A stretch of 6,656 nucleotides of DNA, taken from Gammaproteobacteria bacterium (GTDB lineage Bacteria > Pseudomonadota > Gammaproteobacteria > Chromatiales > Chromatiaceae). Of this stretch, positions 1 to 5,264 are shown piece by piece (the stretch's first letter is position 1; each line of letters begins with the position of its first letter). The stretch spans positions 1-6,656 of the forward strand of contig JAUXGQ010000085.1 of the NCBI GenBank assembly GCA_030621975.1, read 5' to 3'. Under the pieces are notes generated by a model. It was given only the letters and a program-made list of their open reading frames with translations, was not told the origin of the DNA and searched no databases. A program made the position numbers and the translations under genes.

Positions 1-78
1 CATCCGCCAGGCAGAGGCATAATCACTGATTTCTGCTTCAAGAAGGCCTCTGCCCGGGTGGTGAAGAACCGCCCCTAG
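1..78 (+). CDS. Possible 3' end of an upstream gene (partial)
   Basis: Reading frame 1 is open from the window edge to a TAG at 76-78, giving 25 residues ending in KNRP, with lysines and arginines in the last third. The other two plus-strand frames stop within about 30 bases. The stretch is too short to recognise a family and could be open by chance. If real, it would be the C-terminus of a gene ending 27 bases before the CNNM-type gene and possibly co-transcribed with it. An inverted repeat (10-18 with 46-54) lies inside it. Confidence 0.2.
   Translation, partial: HPPGRGIITDFCFKKASARVVKNRP
10..54. repeat. 9-bp inverted repeat upstream of the CNNM operon
   Basis: GGCAGAGGC at 10-18 is the exact reverse complement of GCCTCTGCC at 46-54, with a 27-base spacer. 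No T-run follows, so it does not look like an intrinsic terminator. It may be a weak leader structure or a chance pairing near the end of the previous gene. Confidence 0.25.
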
Positions 79-105
79 GCAGTCTGAATTCGGAAGACTT
101 GGCAG

Positions 106-1539
106 ATGGATGAATTCACGCAGTTCTTCGACACGTTTACGCTCCAGGCACAGGACTTGGAACTTCTCTTACGCGCCCTGATTCAGGTGCTGCTGCTCGC
201 CTCCTCCGCGGTTTTTTCAGGATCGGAAACCGCGCTCTTCTCCCTCAGCCGCATCGACCTTCAGAAGCTCAGGAACGCGCGCAATCCCCATTCCGAGAGT
301 ATCCACGCATTGCTTGATGAACCGCGCCGGCTGATCATTTCAATCCTGTGCGGGAACGAGTTGGTCAACATTGCCTCGGCGGCCAATATGACCGCCATTC
401 TGCTGATGTTGTTTGGCGCCGATGCGGGCTGGTTGAACATCCTTGTCATGGTGCCGCTGCTGCTGCTGTTCGGGGAGGTGACCCCGAAGACCGTAGCGAT
501 CAACTTCCCGGTAAAATTCGCGACCAGCGTTTCGGCTCGCATCCTGCCCAAGTGGATCGTATTCATCACGCCGTTGCGCGAAGCGGTTCGGTTTGTCGCC
601 GATAGGATCACGACGCTGCTGGTGGGGGAGATGGTCGACCGGGAAAATATCCTGCATCCGGACGAACTTCGCACGCTCCTGGAAGAAGGGGAGGAGACGG
701 GGGTCATCGATGCGACTGAACGGGTTCTCATCGACAACATCATGGAGGCGGCGGAAACGGGCATCTCCCATATCATGACGCCGGGGCCCCGTATCATGTT
801 CCTGGACGCGAAGCTTCCGTTTCCCAAGATGCTCGAGCAGTTTCGCGAGTATCAGCACCCGCGGATTCCGGTGTACTCGGGACATTGGGACAATGTCATC
901 GGTTTTCTGCACTCCGAAGACCTGCTGCGTCTCGTCCGCGGGGGCAGCGATCTTTCGCAGGTCAAGTTGGGCGATATTCTGAAACCGGCGCATTTCGTAC
1001 CGCCCACCAAAAAAGTCGACGAGATGTTCGATTATTTTCAGGAGCACAACACGCGGGTCGCGATCGTTTTGGGCGAGTACGGGGAAGTCCTCGGGATCGT
1101 CACCATGAAAGACGTCCTTACGTTCATCTTCGGGGAAATCACCGGCAGGATGAAAGGCCAGGAGTTTTATCAGGAAGCGGATGAAAACAGCTACATCGTG
1201 CCGGGCGACATGCGACTCACGGATTTCTACAACCTGGCCAATTTCGACATCGAGGACCCCGTCATGACCACCATTGGCGGTGTCGCCTTTCGCCTGTTCG
1301 ATCGCTTGCCGAAGGTGGGGGAAAGCATCGTCAGTGAGGGCTATGAATTCGTGGTCAAGGAACAGAAGGGGCTGCGCATCAGCCAGATCCAGGTTCGAAA
1401 GATCAGTACCGCGAAGAAAGCGCCAGAGACAACCGGGGAGGGGACCGGGGTCAACGATGGCGACTCGGGGGAGGAGTCTCCACGGACCGGAGAAGCGGAA
1501 CAGGCAATTGAAAACGAGAAAGAAAAAGGAGCCGGGTGA
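106..1539 (+). CDS. CNNM/CorB-CorC family membrane protein (DUF21-CBS-CBS-CorC_HlyC), first paralog
   Basis: A 477-residue inner-membrane protein of the CNNM/CorB-CorC (HlyC/CorC) family, whose members take part in Mg/Co efflux or divalent-cation homeostasis. A DUF21-type membrane domain spans about residues 22-180, with hydrophobic segments near 22-48, 76-105, 108-130 and 145-165. It carries the family motifs FSGSETA (37-43) and FGEVTPK (122-128). Two CBS domains, which in relatives bind adenine nucleotides, lie at about 224-274 and 288-342; the second has GEYGEVLGIVTMKDV (323-337). A CorC/HlyC C-terminal domain follows at about 358-432. The last 40 residues are polar, rich in Glu and Gly, and probably disordered; the neighbouring paralog has no such tail. 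The ATG at 106 is preceded by GGAAG at 92-96, a usable ribosome-binding site. The next gene starts on its stop codon. The family is certain; the transported ion is inferred. Confidence 0.93.
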   Translation: MDEFTQFFDTFTLQAQDLELLLRALIQVLLLASSAVFSGSETALFSLSRIDLQKLRNARNPHSESIHALLDEPRRLIISILCGNELVNIASAANMTAILLMLFGADAGWLNILVMVPLLLLFGEVTPKTVAINFPVKFATSVSARILPKWIVFITPLREAVRFVADRITTLLVGEMVDRENILHPDELRTLLEEGEETGVIDATERVLIDNIMEAAETGISHIMTPGPRIMFLDAKLPFPKMLEQFREYQHPRIPVYSGHWDNVIGFLHSEDLLRLVRGGSDLSQVKLGDILKPAHFVPPTKKVDEMFDYFQEHNTRVAIVLGEYGEVLGIVTMKDVLTFIFGEITGRMKGQEFYQEADENSYIVPGDMRLTDFYNLANFDIEDPVMTTIGGVAFRLFDRLPKVGESIVSEGYEFVVKEQKGLRISQIQVRKISTAKKAPETTGEGTGVNDGDSGEESPRTGEAEQAIENEKEKGAG

Positions 1540-2798
1540 TGGATTTAATAACTGCACTCCTGGTTATCCTGGTCTTCCTGGTGTTGAAGGGCTTCTTCTC
1601 CGGCTCGGAGATCGCCGTGGTGAACTCGGACAAAATCAAGCTGCGCCATCAGGCAAAGCTTGGGGACCGGGGGGCCGGCCTGGTCCTGAGGCTGTTCCGA
1701 ACCCCGGACGTGATTCTGGGTACGACGCTGGTGGGGACCAATATCGCAACGGTCATCGTCACAACCCTGGGTACCCTGATAGCCATCGACCTGTTCGGAT
1801 CCTCCGGCGATCTGATTTCGGTGTTGGTCCTGACCCCTTTCCTGCTGATCCTGGGTGAAGTGGTTCCCAAGAGCGTTTTTCAGCAAAAGGCGGATGTAAT
1901 TGTTACCTACATCATTTACAGCCTGCGCTTTTTCTCCTTTCTGTTTTATCCGATCATCCTGATCTTCAGTCGCGTGGCTCGATTGGTGACCCGTCTCGTC
2001 GGCGGCAGTTCTACCGCTCAAACCGTCTTTATTACCCGTGAAGAACTGCGCGTGCTGCTGGACCTGTCGGAATCCGCTTCCAACCTTTCAACCTTCGACC
2101 GCCAGAAGATCAGACGCATCATCCGGTTCGGGGACACCACCGTCGGGGAGGCGATGATTCCGCTTGCGGACGTGGTGGGATTCAACGAAACCCGCAATCT
2201 CGAAGAAGCGGTTCGCATCGTGCTGAAGCACGGTTATAACCGGTTGCCGGTGTATGAAGGAAACATCACCAATGTAAAGGGTGTGTTGACCCTGAGCACC
2301 TGGGACCTGCTGGACCCCGAGATTAACAAGAAGCCCTGCACGGACTTTATCAACGTCGCTTTGTATCTTTCTCCGAAACAGACCATCGACCAGGCCTTGC
2401 CGCTGTTGCAGGCACGGGCGGATCACATGGCGATCGTGGTCGACGAGTTCGGGTCCGCTATCGGCATTCTCACCATGGAGGACGTGTTTGAAGAAGTGGT
2501 CGGCGAGATCGATGTGGGTTACGACTTCGATGAATACCACCCCAAGCGCCGGGTCTACATCGAGCACGAGGGTGAAGACATCCATATCATGGGGGGGCGC
2601 ACGCCCATTTCCGAAGTCAACGACATTCTGCACATGAGTCTTCCGGTGGGAGAGGCGCATACGATCGGGGGGTTCGTTGCAAACAAACTCCGCCGTATTC
2701 CGGAATCGGGGGATTCGGTCGAAGACGATGGGTATGTCTTCACGGTTCTGGAAGCCGACGCAAGAGCGGTTATCAAGGTTAAGCTCGAACGTATTTAA
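1539..2798 (+). CDS. CNNM/CorB-CorC family membrane protein (DUF21-CBS-CBS-CorC_HlyC), second paralog
   Basis: A 419-residue paralog of the preceding gene with the same domain order, so probably also an inner-membrane divalent-cation efflux or homeostasis protein. The DUF21 membrane domain is at about residues 1-155, with FFSGSEIAVV (19-28) and LGEVVPKSV (105-113) as signature motifs. The CBS pair is at about 203-260 and 268-322. The second CBS carries the classic VDEFGSAIGILTMEDVFEEV (301-320). The CorC/HlyC domain is at about 338-418. I chose the ATG at 1539, whose A is the last base of the upstream TGA. AAGGA at 1526-1530 sits 8 bases ahead. A GTG at 1536 is in frame one codon earlier but badly placed relative to that site. 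The one-base stop/start overlap implies translational coupling, and the two proteins may form a heteromer, which is inference. No clear terminator follows. Confidence 0.93.
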   Translation: MDLITALLVILVFLVLKGFFSGSEIAVVNSDKIKLRHQAKLGDRGAGLVLRLFRTPDVILGTTLVGTNIATVIVTTLGTLIAIDLFGSSGDLISVLVLTPFLLILGEVVPKSVFQQKADVIVTYIIYSLRFFSFLFYPIILIFSRVARLVTRLVGGSSTAQTVFITREELRVLLDLSESASNLSTFDRQKIRRIIRFGDTTVGEAMIPLADVVGFNETRNLEEAVRIVLKHGYNRLPVYEGNITNVKGVLTLSTWDLLDPEINKKPCTDFINVALYLSPKQTIDQALPLLQARADHMAIVVDEFGSAIGILTMEDVFEEVVGEIDVGYDFDEYHPKRRVYIEHEGEDIHIMGGRTPISEVNDILHMSLPVGEAHTIGGFVANKLRRIPESGDSVEDDGYVFTVLEADARAVIKVKLERI

Positions 2799-2891
2799 GC
2801 GACGAACAACGCAGCTGGGCGGGATAGATCGGCGTTCCAAAATGTGAATTAATTTTGAAGCGAGCCCTTAGCCCGCGCCCCTTCAATTTTC

Positions 2892-3113
2892 TTCTTCGTC
2901 GCCAGCATGATTCCAATGATCAAGTCCATGGCCCCGGCGTTCGGCGGCGCCGAAAATCTCATGTCGCTTTGGTGGTCTCTGGGCTTGGGGGTCTGTCTTG
3001 GCGGGAACGGATCGCTTATCGGCGCAAGCGCGAATCTTATTGTGGCCGGGTTTGCGGAGCGGGCAGGTCACCGCATCGGCTTTCTGCCGTTCATGGCCAT
3101 GGCGTTTCCTTAA
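2892..3113 (+). pseudogene. Remnant of an ArsB/NhaD/SLC13-like ion transporter (C-terminal region)
   Basis: This frame reads FFVASMIPMIKSMAPAFGG, then WWSLGLGVCLGGNGSLIGAS, then ANLIVAGFAERAG and FLPFMAMAFP before a TAA at 3111-3113. The LGGNGSLIGASAN-VAGFAE pattern is characteristic of the last third of ion-transporter (ArsB/NhaD, citrate/anion permease) proteins, which are normally about 400-450 residues. Only about 70 residues remain. There is no upstream membrane domain: the frame is closed by a TGA at 2856-2858 and recognisable similarity begins near 2892. The final transmembrane helix expected after AFP is missing. ATGs at 2907 and 2916 have no convincing ribosome-binding site. I read this as a decayed fragment of a transporter gene that once followed the CNNM pair. 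The family call is from memory of the motif, not from a search. Confidence 0.7.
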
Positions 3114-3197
3114 CAATCACGACAAGGACGAGGTGGGACGGGGCAAGTATTGTGGGCCCCATTGTCAAGGCAGTGATTAGCTGTCGTAATTGAAGTC

Positions 3198-3226
3198 TTG
3201 ACGCTATAACGTTATGACGCTATTCT
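3198..3226 (+). promoter_or_regulatory. Sigma70-like promoter of the toxin-antitoxin operon, with embedded operator
   Basis: TTGACG (3198-3203) and TATTCT (3221-3226) are separated by exactly 17 bases and match the -35 and -10 consensus well. The spacer contains the perfect palindrome ATAACGTTAT (3206-3215), and TGACGCTAT occurs twice as a direct repeat (3199-3207 and 3215-3223). Ribbon-helix-helix antitoxins repress their own promoters by binding such short repeats between or over the -35 and -10 boxes, so this is the likely autoregulatory operator. Confidence 0.65.
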
Positions 3227-3230
3227 TGAG

Positions 3231-3238
3231 GGAGGAGG
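3231..3238 (+). promoter_or_regulatory. Strong ribosome-binding site of the antitoxin gene
   Basis: GGAGGAGG lies 9 bases before the ATG at 3248. It is the strongest Shine-Dalgarno sequence I saw in the window. It fits the need to make antitoxin in excess over toxin, whose start at 3468 has no comparable site and lies inside the antitoxin gene. Confidence 0.7.
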
Positions 3239-3247
3239 TACAGTGTT

Positions 3248-3481
3248 ATGAGTGAATTGTCAAAGAGATCAACGGTTTATTTCGAGCCTGGGATTCATCA
3301 CGCCTTACGAATAAAGGCAGCGACAGCGCATATTTCAGTTTCTGAGGTGGTTAATGAGGCTGTGCGTATTGCCCTACGAGAGGATCAGGAAGACTTAAGT
3401 GCTTTCGAGGAAAGAGCGGATGAACCGACTTTAAGCTACGAAGAGTTACTGAAAGATCTAGAGTCACATGGCAAGCTATAG
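3248..3481 (+). CDS. Type II antitoxin, ribbon-helix-helix (CopG-like)
   Basis: A 77-residue cytoplasmic antitoxin. The N-terminal ribbon-helix-helix fold is visible: a beta strand KRSTVYFEP (6-14), helix A at about 15-28 (HHALRIKAATA), the turn ISVSE (29-33), and helix B at about 31-44 (SEVVNEAVRIAL). Dimers of this fold bind operator DNA through the strand. The acidic C-terminal part (about 46-77, with DQEDLSAFEERADEP and LSYEELLKDLESHGKL) is the likely toxin-wrapping segment. The gene overlaps the downstream toxin gene by 14 bases, typical of type II toxin-antitoxin operons. The ATG at 3248 is supported by a strong ribosome-binding site. The pair is visibly more AT-rich than the surrounding genes, which suggests acquisition by transfer. 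I do not assign a named system. Confidence 0.88.
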   Translation: MSELSKRSTVYFEPGIHHALRIKAATAHISVSEVVNEAVRIALREDQEDLSAFEERADEPTLSYEELLKDLESHGKL

Positions 3482-3731
3482 TCTTGCTTTCAAAAAGTCC
3501 GTTGCAAAAGATCTCCGCAGTATTCCCAACCAGGATGTTCAACAGATACTTCAGCGTATTGATTCACTGTGTGAAAATCCAAGAGCGGATGGTTGCGTTA
3601 AACTCTCAAGTCAAGAAAGATACAGAGTAAGGCAGGGAGTGTATCGAATTGTTTATGAAATTCACGACACAGAACGAATTGTTTTAGTCGTAAAAGTGGC
3701 GCATCGCAGTGAGGTATATAAAAGCCGCTAA
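3468..3731 (+). CDS. Type II toxin, RelE/ParE superfamily
   Basis: An 87-residue toxin of the RelE/ParE fold. It starts with MASYSLAFKKSVAKDLRSIP, the usual first strand and basic helix. The core follows, with RYRVRQGVYRIVYEIHD (51-67) and VKVAHRSEVYK (75-85). Basic and aromatic residues in RelE-type catalytic positions are present: Lys45, Arg53, Arg55, Arg60, Lys76, Arg80 and Tyr84. RelE relatives cleave mRNA on the ribosome, whereas ParE relatives poison gyrase. The retained Arg and terminal Tyr favour the mRNA-interferase type, but motif reading alone does not settle this. The frame is full length with no disruption. The start at 3468 overlaps the antitoxin gene by 14 bases, implying translational coupling. 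Confidence 0.88.
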   Translation: MASYSLAFKKSVAKDLRSIPNQDVQQILQRIDSLCENPRADGCVKLSSQERYRVRQGVYRIVYEIHDTERIVLVVKVAHRSEVYKSR

Positions 3732-3826
3732 CGAATAAGGATCAGACAATTCCGGTAGGTTAACAGGGCCATTGTGTAACCCGTTTCCGTCAAACCTGGA
3801 CATTGGATAAAACCGCGGACAACGAT

Positions 3827-4039
3827 ATGCAGACCAAACTGCAAGTTGTGTGGATCGGATTACTGACCCTTCTCAGTTTTCCCGGGCAGGCTAACGCGCC
3901 TGTGGTGGATGGGGCTTGGGTCAAGCAGAATCTGGACATCCAAGAGTCGAAACAGTACCAGCGCGTTCACGTGCCGGGCGCCGTCAACGCGCCATCTTCT
4001 CAGCTGCCGCAATTTCGGTTTTCGACATGCTATGTCTAG
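3827..4039 (+). pseudogene. N-terminal remnant of an exported rhodanese (sulfurtransferase)
   Basis: From the ATG at 3827 the frame gives a signal peptide: a short basic start (MQTK), a hydrophobic stretch VVWIGLLTLLSF, and a likely cleavage after QANA. It is followed by PVVDGAWVKQNL and DIQESKQYQRVHVPGAVNAP, which look like the opening of a periplasmic rhodanese domain. In rhodaneses a short strand (VVVLD-like) normally separates those two segments, so a few codons seem to be missing. After GAVNAP the similarity ends; the frame runs about 14 more codons in DNA that is the 3' end of the minus-strand Sel1 gene, stopping at 4037-4039. The catalytic cysteine loop and the rest of the domain are absent. 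A TTG at 3803 is also in frame but would add residues ahead of the signal peptide. I judge it a non-functional fragment. The rhodanese call is from motif memory. Confidence 0.62.
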
Positions 4040-4775
4040 CGGCTTCGGCGAGACGCGCGCTTACCTTGTCGCCGGATCCGGCCGCGACCAGCCACCAGGT
4101 CAGTGCGCGTGTTTTATCCCTCGGCACGCCTTCACCTGTCCAGTACAGATTCGCGAGATCGGCGCAGGCACCCGGATGCCCCTGGGTGGCAGAGCGTTCC
4201 AGCCATCCCGCGCCCTTGGCCGGGTCATGTTCAACCCCACGCTCGTGGAGGTACATGACACCCAGGCTATGCTGTGCCGGGGGGTCGCCCTGGTCCGCCG
4301 CGCGTCGGTACCAGTAGGCTGCTTGTTGATCGCTCTGTTTTACCCCGATTCCTTTTTCATACATGGCGCCGAGATTGTTCTGGGCCGAGGCGAATCCTCC
4401 CTCGGCGGCGGCGCGGTAGAGGCGGACGGCCTCGGCGGCGTTCGCCCCGGATGTATCCCTGAGGGCATTGGCGCGGCGGGTCATCGCTAGGAAAACCGGT
4501 TCTGACGCACCGGACGGACCGATGGCCAGGGGCCTGCCGTCGGGCCCGACTATGATGACATCGCTATCGTCAGAGTCCATTTCCCCGTCGCCCCACCAGC
4601 CGCAGGCGTGAGTGATAACAGGAGAGAGCGACGGAAGCAGGACGGCGAAAGCGAATGTTACTAAACGGTAACGGACGATTTGACATCTTGCCCTGAAAAT
4701 AGAGGTCAATCCGCAATCTGCGTCTTTTGTGAAATACGTTCTGTTCTGCAATGCTTCATCCATCCGGCGAGACAT
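3984..4775 (-). CDS. Exported Sel1-repeat (TPR-like) protein
   Basis: A 263-residue protein. After a long, partly basic N-terminus comes a hydrophobic segment (about 34-52, VRYRLVTFAFAVLLPSLS) ending in ITHA (54-57), a likely signal-peptidase cleavage just before CGWWGDGE. The Cys after Ala is not in a good lipobox, so a periplasmic protein is more likely than a lipoprotein. An acidic linker (MDSDDSD) and a VIIVGPDGRPL segment follow. About three and a half Sel1 repeats then span residues 112-250, each with the A-x-WY-RAA-QG pattern and a G-V motif: NNLGAMYEKGIGV, HSLGVMYLHERGV and ADLANLYWTGEGV. Such solenoids mediate protein-protein contacts; no enzymatic role is visible. The ATG at 4775 is preceded by AGGG and AGGA (minus-strand sequence of 4787-4779). 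The C-terminus (EIAAAEKMAR) stops inside the rhodanese remnant and looks slightly short. It is divergent from the cytochrome gene. Confidence 0.85.
   Translation of the reverse strand: MSRRMDEALQNRTYFTKDADCGLTSIFRARCQIVRYRLVTFAFAVLLPSLSPVITHACGWWGDGEMDSDDSDVIIVGPDGRPLAIGPSGASEPVFLAMTRRANALRDTSGANAAEAVRLYRAAAEGGFASAQNNLGAMYEKGIGVKQSDQQAAYWYRRAADQGDPPAQHSLGVMYLHERGVEHDPAKGAGWLERSATQGHPGACADLANLYWTGEGVPRDKTRALTWWLVAAGSGDKVSARLAEAARHSMSKTEIAAAEKMAR
4657..4672. repeat. 16-bp dyad, copy 1 (GTTACT-AAAC-GGTAAC)
   Basis: An inverted repeat of GTTAC and GTAAC half-sites separated by 6 bases. It lies inside the 5' coding part of the Sel1 gene. It has the same length and geometry as the copies at 4933 and 5024. 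Likely a protein-binding site if the family is real. Confidence 0.45.
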
Positions 4776-4799
4776 CTTTCCTACCCTAAGGCGGCGGCG

Positions 4800-4805
4800 A
4801 TTATA
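4800..4805 (-). promoter_or_regulatory. Candidate -10 box of the Sel1-repeat gene
   Basis: Read on the minus strand this is a perfect TATAAT, 24 bases upstream of the ATG at 4775. That would leave a short leader containing the ribosome-binding site. No good -35 hexamer is found 16-18 bases further upstream, so the promoter, if real, may need an activator. Confidence 0.35.
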
Positions 4806-4932
4806 ATATTTTATCTATGATATTCAGGCGGTTTTGCGTTGACAAGCCTGTGTCGCCTTCCCCCCGCAACCAGGATCAAGTCAATCATCCCGAGACCCAG
4901 GTTACGCAGAAAAAAGCTCATCTTGTCCGGGG

Positions 4933-4948
4933 GTTACCACTCGGTAAC
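4933..4948. repeat. 16-bp dyad, copy 2 (GTTACC-ACTC-GGTAAC)
   Basis: A perfect 6-bp inverted repeat with a 4-base spacer, the most symmetric of the three copies. It lies 157 bases upstream of the Sel1 start and 316 bases upstream of the cytochrome start. Probable operator for an unidentified dimeric regulator. Confidence 0.5.
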
Positions 4949-5023
4949 ATGGAGATAAAACTGGGATGACTTATGAAATATTATACACAACAATAGGTTA
5001 GCGTATTTCTGGCTTTTCTGTTG

Positions 5024-5039
5024 GTTACCGTTTCGTAAC
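5024..5039. repeat. 16-bp dyad, copy 3 (GTTACC-GTTT-CGTAAC)
   Basis: GTTAC and GTAAC half-sites with the same 6-base separation as the other two copies; the inner C/C pair breaks the symmetry. Its centre is 91 bases from that of copy 2. Probable operator for the same regulator. Confidence 0.5.
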
Positions 5040-5232
5040 TTCTCGATGCCCCGTGCTGCATATAAAAGTATCCACTTCCGATAAGAATGTAATGATTACA
5101 GTAGATTATAAAACCTATGGAAATTCTGTGGAATAAATGGTGCATCCAGTTTTCTAGAGCGGTAACCACTCTGCTTCATTTCCAATCACTTGTGTGATCG
5201 AAAATGGCAGGGTCTCCATGCTTTGCGCACAC

Positions 5233-5250
5233 ACCTTGATTCTTCAAGGT
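5233..5250 (+). promoter_or_regulatory. Perfect stem-loop just upstream of the cytochrome start
   Basis: ACCTTGA (5233-5239) and TCAAGGT (5244-5250) form a perfect 7-bp stem with a TTCT loop, ending 14 bases before the ATG at 5265. The AAGG in the right arm is the only purine run resembling a ribosome-binding site apart from GAGG at 5259-5262, which is only 2 bases from the ATG. The hairpin could be an RNA element that controls translation, or a DNA operator. It is not an FNR box: TTGA and TCAA are 4 bases apart rather than 6. No T-run follows, so it is not an intrinsic terminator. Confidence 0.45.
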
Positions 5251-5264
5251 ATCCCCTCGAGGTT

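Larger units (their letters stand above)
4776..5264. other. Divergent intergenic region, AT-rich, with several dyads
   Basis: About 490 bases separate the divergently transcribed Sel1 and cytochrome genes. I find no convincing coding sequence on either strand; the 62-codon minus-strand frame at 5169-4981 lacks family features or a good start. The region holds two 16-bp GTTACY-N4-SGTAAC dyads (4933 and 5024), a half-site GGTAAC at 5161, the palindrome GTAATGATTAC at 5089-5099, and a perfect hairpin at 5233-5250. A TATAAT hexamer on the minus strand (4805-4800) could serve the Sel1 gene. I could not identify a convincing -35/-10 pair for the cytochrome gene. Confidence 0.6.

Noticed and set aside
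340..1557. Long minus-strand open frame opposite the first CNNM gene
   Set aside because: It is a shadow of a GC-rich coding strand: the plus-strand product has clear family motifs throughout, while this one has none.
3758..3781. Possible terminator hairpin after the toxin gene (GGTTA with TAACC)
   Set aside because: The stem is only 5 bp, extendable past a bulge, and no T-run follows, so it does not meet the pattern of an intrinsic terminator.
3722..3781. Integron attC site after the toxin-antitoxin pair
   Set aside because: GCTAAC and GGTTAAC are present, but the paired R'/R'' core sites and the long imperfect stem of an attC are not.
3909..4490. Plus-strand open frame opposite the Sel1-repeat gene
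   Set aside because: The minus-strand frame shows regular Sel1 repeats and a signal peptide. The plus-strand translation shows no motif.
4839..4867. Promoter starting at TTGACA (4839-4844) for the cytochrome gene
   Set aside because: The -35 hexamer is perfect, but 17 bases downstream the sequence is C-rich with no -10 box.
4981..5169. Minus-strand open frame of 62 codons in the intergenic region
   Set aside because: It has no recognisable domain and no ribosome-binding site, and it overlaps a dyad-rich region. It looks like chance.
5233..5250. FNR-type box ahead of the cytochrome gene
   Set aside because: The TTGA and TCAA halves are 4 bases apart, whereas an FNR site TTGAT-N4-ATCAA requires 6 between those tetramers.
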